Positions 19,181 to 26,920 of a stretch of 64,000 nt of DNA are shown piece after piece; positions within the stretch are counted from its first letter, which is position 1, and every line of letters begins with the position of its first letter. Location: positions 188,173,355-188,237,354 of the forward strand of contig CM035413.1 of assembly GCA_020310875.1 (NCBI GenBank), given 5' to 3'. This stretch comes from Ceratopteris richardii (lineage: Eukaryota > Streptophyta > Polypodiopsida > Polypodiales > Pteridaceae). Under the pieces are notes generated by a model. The model searched no databases, had not been told where the DNA came from, and saw only the letters and a program-made list of their open reading frames with translations. Made by a program: the position numbers and the translations under genes.

Positions 19181-22100
19181 AACAAGCCACAAGTTTCGTT
19201 ACCTCCAGAGGCTCAACTAACTATTGAAAGAGAAAGCTCATCACCAAAGAAAGTCTATGTTCCTGACTCCATAGATGAGGGAGAGCCTCTTTCAATTCAA
19301 CAACACTCTCAAACGTTCTTGCGGGAAATACAAGAAGAGAAATGGGCCAAGGAGAAGGATAATCCTCCTCCTATCCTTGAGATTGATGACCTTCATGATC
19401 AGTTTCCACAAGACATTCCATCTACTTATGAAGAAGAAACAGAGCAACAAGAAGATGAACGGTTAGATTTTGAATCTAATTGTTTACAAGAGTTGCCACA
19501 GTTCACAGACCCATGGGAAACTGAATCTGTCCAGATTAGAGCTCCCACAATAGTGGTAAGAAATGAAGACTCGGTGATTCCAAGAAACACTGACGTCGTG
19601 AAGAACACTAAAGTTCAGTGTCATCTCACGGTAGAGGAGCTGCTCAAAGCAAAACCCGAGCTATGGAATCATGTGAAGGATCAAGTTCCCGAACTTGATT
19701 CCAAAATGCCAAAAGTAGGCTCTAAAGAGAAAGTTCCAGAGATACCTATTGATAAAATAGGGGACATGTGTGAAGGTGAAGAAGGTAATACTTATCTTCC
19801 GATCACCTACCAAGGTTACACAACCAAAGCAATCATAGATTCAGGTGCTGGCGTTGCTATTGCGACCACATCCTTGTGGAAGCGATGGGGCAAACCCACA
19901 TTAAAACCAACTAGAATGAAGCTTCAAATGGCAGATGGTCATTTTGAAAGACCTCTAGGATTGCTAGAGGGGATAACTCTAACCACTTGTGGTGTAGAGT
20001 TTGAACACACATTTGCTATATGTAACTTTGAAAAAAATAATGTCTACGAGATGATCCTAGGAAGGCCCTTCCTACGACAACTGCAAGTGGTACAACATTG
20101 GGGAACCAATTCCTTATACTTGCAATGCTTAGGGGTCACGACCAAGGTAAATTTGAAGGATTACACCTTCAGAGATGTTCCACCCCTACAGTGGAATCCT
20201 ATCCACAAGGAGCAAGAAGATTCAGTCTCTCTGCATTCTAAAAGTTCATCTGATACATCTTGGATGCATGAGGATACTCATTTGTGGATGTGCAAGATCG
20301 CAAAGGAAGAGGAAAAACGCTTAAAGGCTAGAGAAAAAGGAACTTCTCAAGGAGATAGACCAGTTAGAGACCCAGCCTATACGCCGATGATATTTCTAGA
20401 TGAGGAATTTGAGCCTCATGGTTGGGCAGAAATCCTAGCCACCATGGACATTGCTGTCAATGAAGAACAATGGACACCTCATTGTGATGAGGAGGGATAT
20501 GATATTTCAGTGTTCATGTGTCAGCCCTTGCTAGAAGAATGTGACCCTAGTGAATTCATAAGAGAAGAAGAGAACGATGATGATCTAGAGTCCATTGTGA
20601 TGGATAGCTGCTTTATTTCAGAGGAGCACTATCTAGAAGACATAGGAGTATTTACCCAAAAAGAAGAAGAATCTCTCACAAGCATCAAAATGGTAAACTC
20701 AAAGGATGGGAGTGAAGGTAGTCAAAAGAAAAAGAAACGAAAAGTAGTGAAACAAGGAGAGGAGGAGCAAGTGTTTGAAGTACCAGAAAATTTCAAGAAA
20801 TATGAAGTAGAAGACCGAAAAATTTTGGTACGAATGCCTAAGAGAGAGGCCACGATAGGAGAAGCATATGATAATAAAGAAAAGACAAAAAAAATCATAG
20901 TCACCATCGAAGAGAATGAAGAGAGATGTACATACATAGGAGATGACCTAAGTAAAGAAGAGGAAGCAGAGTTGGTAGCCTTGTTAAGGGAATATAGGGA
21001 CGTATTTGCATGGCACTACAGAGACTTGAAAGGAGTAGATCCGGAAATTTGTTCTCCTGATTGGAATAAGCCATTCCACGTACATGTGGATGCATCCAAT
21101 TATGCAATAGGATGTGTGCTGTCACAACCAACTGGTGAAGGGAATTTAGATTTGCCTACAGCATATGCTAGCAGGCAATTGAATGTTGCTGAACGAAACT
21201 ACACCACAACCGAAAGAGAAGGCTTAGGCATGGTATATGCTGTAAAGAAATTTAGACACTATTTATTGGCCAACAAGTTTAAGTTCTTCACCGATCATCA
21301 AGCCTTATTATACTTGGGCAATAAACCTTGCAATACTGGACGCTTAGTAAGATGGTTCCTCTTACTAATGGAATATGACTTTGAAGTGGTTGTTAGGCAA
21401 GGTAAGACCCACCTCAGAGCGGATCACCTTTCTCGCATCACTTCAGGAGAGCCATCGCAAGGAGTGTCGGATGAATTGCCCGATGCTTATCTGTTCAATC
21501 TAGAAGTTGTTCCTAAATGGGCAAATAAGTTGGTACCAGTCCTAACCTTTGGACCCGCAAATAAAAAGGTGAAGACGGACAGGGATGAAATTGTGCGGTC
21601 ACAAAGCTATCAAATATTGGCAGGAAGCATGTATAAACAAGACACGGAAGGTGTTCTAGCTTGTTGTGTCGAGGATGATGAGCATAGTAGTTGGTTGCAA
21701 CAAGCCCATGAAGGATTTCTAGGGAATCACTATTCTAAACAACGAACACTGCAAAATCTAAAACGTTTAGGAGTGTATTGGCCTAGTATGGATAAAGAAA
21801 TTCATGAGTGGATAAAGAATTGTCCAATGTGCAAAGAGCGACCCCCAGTGGAGCATGCTACCCTTTATCGCGTGTCGTTAATTCCTGACTGGAGTGCTCC
21901 ATTGGTAGAATTCATGAGATCGGGAACATCCCCCAAGGAGGCAAGTCTAGCAAGAAAACGAAGTATGGAGCAGGAGGCTAAAGAGTATGCCTTAGTAGGT
22001 GATAACCTATACCGAAGAGGCAAAGATGGCTATTTAAGATTGTGCGTTCATGAATCAGATTATTTGAGAGTCTTAGAAACTGCACATAGCAGTGTGGCAG

Positions 22101-24589
22101 GCGGACATTTTGGTCCTGATCGGGTAATTAAGACTATTCTATTCTCAGGACTTTGGTGGCCCACTCTTCATATGGATGCACATACCTATGTGAAGAAATG
22201 TGACACATGCCAACGTACACAATATCCGATTAGAAAAGATGAGATGCCTTTGAGACCAATGATGGGAGGACGTGCATTTTCGAAGTGGGGCATAGACTTT
22301 GTAGGTCCTATTAACCCCCCAGCCAGAAACTCCCATGCCGAGTACATTATTGTAGCCACGGATTATCTCACAAATTGGGTAGAAGTCAAAGCCACAACAA
22401 AGAACGATGCTCAAACTACAGCTAAGTTCTTATTTGAGAATGTGTTCACTAGATACGGATTACCAATAGAGTTAGTAAGTGATGGAGGCACACACTTCTT
22501 GAATGATGTCATTGAAAATCTCCTCCAAGAGTTCTTGGTGATACATAAGAAGTCTGCCCCCTATCATCCACAAGCTAACGGACAAGCTGAGAGCACGAAT
22601 AAGATCCTATGTAACGTATTGACAAAACTCGTAAATAACAAACGCTCTGATTGGGACAAACAACTTCATCATGCTGTTTGGGCCTACCGAGTTGCTTATA
22701 AAACGGTACTCAATGCCACCCCATTTCACATGGTCTTCGGACAAAATGCTGTGCTACCATTGGATTTCCTAATCCCAACTTTAAAAGTAGCACAAGAGCA
22801 TGATTGGAACGGACACGAGTTATCCTCGAGGATCTTTGATTTAGAACGCTTAGGTGAGACAAGGCTACGAGCAGCGGCAGGCATCTATGCTGCAAAGAAA
22901 AGGCAAAAGGCATACTTTGATGCACATATCAAGGATAAAGGCTTGAAAGAGGGAGACCTAGTGTTGGTTTATACACTAAAGCAACATGCCCGTAAATTGG
23001 AAAAAAGAGGATATGGACCCATGATCATTAATAGAATTTCCACTAGCGGTGCAGTTCAATTGGCCACACTAGAAGGCGATGTCTTACCAAACTATATCAG
23101 TGGTTGTCGAGTCAAGCTATATCAAGAACCTCTTACAGAGGAAATGCTAATGAGACTCAACACTGCTAAGAAGCAAAAAGAAGAGGAGTTAAGGGTTAGA
23201 GAAGAAGCACAAGCAGAGGCGAGAGAGCGCATCAGAAGAAATAAGTTACGACGAGTAGGCCTAGAGATCAACACAAAAGCTCCAAAATATCACATGGACA
23301 TGTGCCAAAAATCGGACCTAACTGCTTCTCAAATAATTGATCGACGTCCATTTGTGACCATAGCGGTAGGGCAAGGGAAGAATGCAAAGACTGTGAGAGC
23401 ATTAATTGACTCAGGTGCAACAACTAGTGCAGTTAGACTTTCATACTGCCAAGACCTGCAATTGGACATCAAGCCCATAGAAGCCTATCTCATAGGATTG
23501 GGAGGTGTGGAAACCCCTTGTTTAGGCGAGGTGGAACTTCCCATCTACCTTCAAGATGTTCCAATAAAAGTCAAAATGCTAGTGTGTCATGATGCGGACC
23601 TTACAGAGCCACTTGTCCTAGGTCAAGATTGGATCTATGACCATGCAGTCAACTTGAACCTAAGAAGTCAACTTCTTCAAGTTTGGGTCCATGAACAATG
23701 CATTACATTAGAATTAGGCAAGTGCATGCTCACAAATCCAAAGGTCACACATTCTCTTAGTTCTCCTGAAACTAATCTTCATAAAGAAAATTTTGTGTGT
23801 GTCACCGACCCTATGACGCACAAGGACTCAATCATGAAAGCCAAAGCTCAAAGGCCAGCACACCTCCCTTCTTCTTCACATACTAATGCAAGTGTCACCC
23901 AACCAAGGAGGCAAGCAAAAATGACATCTGCTATATCAACTCGACAGACAGAATTCAAGAAGAAAGAAGTTATGGGCATGAAGCAGATCTGGGTAAAGAA
24001 AGGAGTGCAACCATCGATGTTGCCTCAAAGATTCCCACCCAACCAGATCGACCATGAAAAAAGAAGGACCAAGAACCTACGACAGGCTCAAGCACGAAGA
24101 ATCCAACAAATTTGGGTACCGAAGCTATCAAAGAAGGCCGACCACAATCATGTACAAATTTGGGTGCCCAAAAAATTAACTACAGCTCAACACGGGCGAT
24201 TACAGATGTGGGTACCCAAGAAGCTCTTACATACACAACGGCCTATGCTCCCCACCATGCAAAAGGTCTCAACAAAGAAGCCAAGGAAAGCAAAGGGGAA
24301 GAACAAAACACAAAGAACAAACGAAGATAAACGCAACCCTTCTGCAAAAGTAAGCAGGCAATCATCAAGGATATGGGTTTGGAAGCCAAAAGCACCAACA
24401 ACATCCCCAGAACCAAAAGGCCAACCACACGGGATACCAAAGTTTGGAAAGCATCCAAAGATGAAGTGGCCTGAGGTGATCTCTACAGTACCAAACCCTA
24501 TTCCAAAATGGGTTCCAATCCGGAGGATTACATCATTTCGAGATTCAATAGACACCTCCAATCAAAGAATTCATCAAGTATGCAAGTAA
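19172..24589 (+). CDS. pol: OTA-1 pol: protease, RNase H, integrase, second protease; RT core missing
   Basis: The polyprotein frame is open for about 1805 codons directly after the gag UAG; no upstream ATG is needed if it is read through. Counting from 19175: first retropepsin at about 220-300 (AIIDSGAG ... MILGRPFL); acidic linker; RT approach at about 602-625 (LREYRDVFAWHYRDLKGVDP); then directly RNase H at about 630-750 (HVDASNYAIG, TTEREGL, TDHQAL). The RT fingers, palm and any YxDD box are absent. Next come an H2C2 finger (840-887, ending CPMC), a second H2C2 finger (970-1013, ending CDTC) and an integrase core with D (GIDFVGP), D (SDGGTHF) and E (GQAES) at about 1030-1190. A basic coiled region (about 1320-1370) precedes a second retropepsin-like domain at about 1405-1500 (ALIDSGATTSAV ... 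LVLGQDWI). The tail (about 1600-1800) is basic, with six W-V-x-K/R motifs such as QIWVPK. Without RT the copy depends on other elements. Confidence 0.88.
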   Translation, partial: QLVNKPQVSLPPEAQLTIERESSSPKKVYVPDSIDEGEPLSIQQHSQTFLREIQEEKWAKEKDNPPPILEIDDLHDQFPQDIPSTYEEETEQQEDERLDFESNCLQELPQFTDPWETESVQIRAPTIVVRNEDSVIPRNTDVVKNTKVQCHLTVEELLKAKPELWNHVKDQVPELDSKMPKVGSKEKVPEIPIDKIGDMCEGEEGNTYLPITYQGYTTKAIIDSGAGVAIATTSLWKRWGKPTLKPTRMKLQMADGHFERPLGLLEGITLTTCGVEFEHTFAICNFEKNNVYEMILGRPFLRQLQVVQHWGTNSLYLQCLGVTTKVNLKDYTFRDVPPLQWNPIHKEQEDSVSLHSKSSSDTSWMHEDTHLWMCKIAKEEEKRLKAREKGTSQGDRPVRDPAYTPMIFLDEEFEPHGWAEILATMDIAVNEEQWTPHCDEEGYDISVFMCQPLLEECDPSEFIREEENDDDLESIVMDSCFISEEHYLEDIGVFTQKEEESLTSIKMVNSKDGSEGSQKKKKRKVVKQGEEEQVFEVPENFKKYEVEDRKILVRMPKREATIGEAYDNKEKTKKIIVTIEENEERCTYIGDDLSKEEEAELVALLREYRDVFAWHYRDLKGVDPEICSPDWNKPFHVHVDASNYAIGCVLSQPTGEGNLDLPTAYASRQLNVAERNYTTTEREGLGMVYAVKKFRHYLLANKFKFFTDHQALLYLGNKPCNTGRLVRWFLLLMEYDFEVVVRQGKTHLRADHLSRITSGEPSQGVSDELPDAYLFNLEVVPKWANKLVPVLTFGPANKKVKTDRDEIVRSQSYQILAGSMYKQDTEGVLACCVEDDEHSSWLQQAHEGFLGNHYSKQRTLQNLKRLGVYWPSMDKEIHEWIKNCPMCKERPPVEHATLYRVSLIPDWSAPLVEFMRSGTSPKEASLARKRSMEQEAKEYALVGDNLYRRGKDGYLRLCVHESDYLRVLETAHSSVAGGHFGPDRVIKTILFSGLWWPTLHMDAHTYVKKCDTCQRTQYPIRKDEMPLRPMMGGRAFSKWGIDFVGPINPPARNSHAEYIIVATDYLTNWVEVKATTKNDAQTTAKFLFENVFTRYGLPIELVSDGGTHFLNDVIENLLQEFLVIHKKSAPYHPQANGQAESTNKILCNVLTKLVNNKRSDWDKQLHHAVWAYRVAYKTVLNATPFHMVFGQNAVLPLDFLIPTLKVAQEHDWNGHELSSRIFDLERLGETRLRAAAGIYAAKKRQKAYFDAHIKDKGLKEGDLVLVYTLKQHARKLEKRGYGPMIINRISTSGAVQLATLEGDVLPNYISGCRVKLYQEPLTEEMLMRLNTAKKQKEEELRVREEAQAEARERIRRNKLRRVGLEINTKAPKYHMDMCQKSDLTASQIIDRRPFVTIAVGQGKNAKTVRALIDSGATTSAVRLSYCQDLQLDIKPIEAYLIGLGGVETPCLGEVELPIYLQDVPIKVKMLVCHDADLTEPLVLGQDWIYDHAVNLNLRSQLLQVWVHEQCITLELGKCMLTNPKVTHSLSSPETNLHKENFVCVTDPMTHKDSIMKAKAQRPAHLPSSSHTNASVTQPRRQAKMTSAISTRQTEFKKKEVMGMKQIWVKKGVQPSMLPQRFPPNQIDHEKRRTKNLRQAQARRIQQIWVPKLSKKADHNHVQIWVPKKLTTAQHGRLQMWVPKKLLHTQRPMLPTMQKVSTKKPRKAKGKNKTQRTNEDKRNPSAKVSRQSSRIWVWKPKAPTTSPEPKGQPHGIPKFGKHPKMKWPEVISTVPNPIPKWVPIRRITSFRDSIDTSNQRIHQVCK

Positions 24590-25557
24590 TATCAAAAGCC
24601 TCGACCAGCAGCAACCATGTGCCTTTGGCATAACCCAGTCGTTTGCACCATTCAGGTCATGCATTTCCAAAGTATGCATCAATATAGGGCCACCTTACAT
24701 GGCCGTGCATAGACACAAATGAGAAATCCCAGGCACATGAGACACAATTTTCACATGCAAAATATGTTATTGATACTAACCTCTTTCTTCTTGTTTGATG
24801 CCATCGTGTGTTCCAAAAAAAAAAAAAAAAAAAAGGGGCAAAGAAGAGGACTGTGCTTGAAAATGCTCATCAGCAAACTTTCAGCAAGGACATCCATCAA
24901 CAAAAAGGACAAGCCGATGGTCAAACACCATGATGGAGCTACATCACGAAGAGATGAAGATCAACGGACCCTTCACCATGGTAAGACATGTATGCTTCAA
25001 CAACACTATAACCATGATCGATTAGGAAACCTCTTCGTCAGCATACCCTTGAGCACTTAGCTCAAGACCCAATCTCTTGCACCATACTTCTTGCCATGCG
25101 TTTTCCAAGTACGCATACGTAGGGCCACATTACAAGGCCTTGCACAAGGCACATATTTTGTTCAACCCACACACTAAAGCACTTACCCATCATCATTTCT
25201 GGGTTACAAGTACTGGGCATGAAAACACGGAACACCATCTTTGGACGAACAAGCGGACATCACGGTGACAACAACAAGCGCAGAAGCAATGCACCATGCG
25301 AGTTACTCATAGTCCATAGTGATAACCTCTTTTGAGTAGCTCACAATTTTTGAAAGCTCACAAAGACAATATCAAGCTGGAATATAAGGAAGAAGTCCAT
25401 GCAAAGGCAGCAATGACAAAGTGAAGAACCAGACAAATGACCAAGCTGCATTGGAAAGATGGACCGGTGCTGTTGACACATGAAGGGCACTACCTCTCAG
25501 TGTACTACATGGAACAACCACTACAACAAGGGTCTATCAGGGACGACAGACTCTAGC
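24590..25557 (+). other. OTA-1 3' non-coding region
   Basis: No convincing gene. An imperfect repeat of about 50 bases occurs at 24659-24710 and 25094-25144 (CATGCATTTCCAAAGTATGCAT...AGGGCCAC). A run of about 20 A lies near 24817-24836, followed by GGGG. The two short open frames (24719-25060, 25077-25268) have no recognisable domain. Confidence 0.6.
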
Positions 25558-25568
25558 GGGGGGGGGAG
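25558..25568 (+). promoter_or_regulatory. OTA-1 polypurine tract
   Basis: Nine G, then AG, directly before the 3' LTR. This is the expected RNase H-resistant primer for plus-strand DNA synthesis. Confidence 0.85.
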
Positions 25569-26195
25569 TGTTGCAGCTCAAGATCAAGGACAAAGCATGG
25601 AAGCGCATCAAGGAAGTGAACACACGAGAAGAAGGAGCAAGTAGGGAGCTCCAAGATTCACATGTCAAATTTTCAGAAGAAATCCCTATAAAAATAGTGA
25701 TTTTTATCACTAAATATCATTGTAAATACCATTTTCTATTTTTACAGCTCCATTTTGTTCAAGCCAAGGAGTCCTTGAGCTTGAGGAGTATTAGATGTAT
25801 CATACTACCAATTTTCATAATTTTTAGATTCCGTTTGAGCCCCCAAATAAGCCCTAGAACCTAAATTTTAACTAGGCCGGACACTAGGTCTGGACAGGGC
25901 CAAAACCACTCAAAAACTATAAAAAGGGCTGGAGAGCTCATTTTTGAGGTTAGCTTGTTGTAGATTTCAGCTTTGTAAGAGAGCACTTTGGTAATCGAAG
26001 CTTTCCATTGTTCCACTCTTTGCTCTTACCTTGTGCACATGTGTGTGTATGTGTGTGCATGCTTGTGTGCTTTCACTCACGCAGTTGTGCATGTCACTTG
26101 CTCTTGGTCTTTATACCGGTCCTCACGTCTCCACGGATTGACATTTATGAGGTGTATCTCCTCACGTTGGTACTCACCATTGTGCTAGAGTGACA
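25569..26195 (+). repeat. OTA-1 3' LTR
   Basis: 627 bp, TGTTGCAG ... GAGTGACA, with about six substitutions against the 5' copy (for example C/G near 25768, T/C near 25831, C/G near 26085). It is followed by the duplicated ccccc and the rest of the COP-2 LTR. Confidence 0.95.
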
Positions 26196-26825
26196 CCCCC
26201 TTTATGAGGAGAAGCCAAGCGTGCATTACCCAATTGATGGGAATCCCAACTTGAATGTTGGATGAAGGTCATATTGGACCATGTAAGGTATTATAAGGAA
26301 AGGGAGTTACCAGGGTCCCCAATTGTGGGGTCTGGGGCAGCGGTGAGGAGCCCCGGCTGGGGGGTCCAAGGGGGCCAGCGGGCCCCCTGGTGGGGGTCCG
26401 GGGGCAGCGCCCCCGGCGCGACGGTAAAGGGAATATTCCATGGAATATTCCCTGTTGGAGTCAGAAATCATTTATATTTGTTAGGTCGGTTCAACCAGTC
26501 TAAGCCGTGTATGGCAATTACGCGGGCGGTGGCCGCCCACGCTCTACCGCCCATGTATAGCCGTCCATGGCAGGCCACCCATGATCCTATATATACATGA
26601 CTTCTGCACTACCTAAGACACTGAGTTGAGCCAGCATACCTCTACCTTGTATCTCCCTATCTAGAGTTGTCTAGATCACCATTTAAGCTCTACCTTGAGA
26701 GCGCACAGGTGGACAACGCCATCATCTTTGTACTTGCTACTAGTAGAAAATTGTTGAGATTCTCCTATATCTGTTATCTTCTCTTCTATTGCTCCTGTGT
26801 TATATTGCGTAACTATTGTCTTACA
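26196..26825 (+). repeat. COP-2 5' LTR, distal part
   Basis: Continues the COP-2 5' LTR after OTA-1; 26196-26200 is the duplicated ccccc. It contains a very G/C-rich block (about 26320-26420), a perfect 24-bp palindrome (26429-26452), a TATA box (26588-26595, in CCTATATATACATG) and the LTR end TATTGTCTTACA. All recur in the 3' LTR. Confidence 0.93.
26588..26595 (+). promoter_or_regulatory. TATA box of COP-2 5' LTR
   Basis: TATATATA within CCTATATATACATGAC, repeated in the 3' LTR at 31466-31473 and present in the old solo LTR near 6522-6530. Conservation across the three LTRs supports a core promoter. Confidence 0.6.
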
Positions 26826-26837
26826 TGGTATCAGAGT
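26826..26837 (+). promoter_or_regulatory. COP-2 primer-binding site (tRNA-iMet)
   Basis: TGGTATCAGAGT starts at the base after the LTR end and matches the initiator-tRNA-Met complement TGGTATCAGAGC except for the last base. Confidence 0.85.
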
Positions 26838-26920
26838 TGTAAGGTTCGAATAGCTTGAGAAGTATCATTATTCTAGCCTACTAGCAGACTAGAATATCAG
26901 TAGATTATTCGAGTGATTAC

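Larger units (their letters stand above)
14702..26195 (+). mobile_element. OTA-1: Athila/Tat-like Ty3/gypsy element, 11.5 kb, RT deleted
   Basis: A complete LTR-to-LTR element of 11494 bp with 627-bp LTRs and a 5-bp target duplication, ccccc (14697-14701 and 26196-26200). The primer site (15336) is complementary to the 3' end of tRNA-Asp, as in Athila/Tat elements, and no chromodomain is present. Internal order: a leader with a 16-bp satellite, gag (16892-19171), an amber codon, pol (19172-24589), a long 3' non-coding part and a G-rich purine tract (25558-25568). The LTRs differ at about six positions by eye, near 99% identity. The pol lacks the RT core, so this copy must be non-autonomous. 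Confidence 0.93.

Noticed and set aside
26262..26600. 112-codon Gly/Pro-rich frame present twice (also 31140-31478)
   Set aside because: Translation of the G/C-rich COP-2 LTR.
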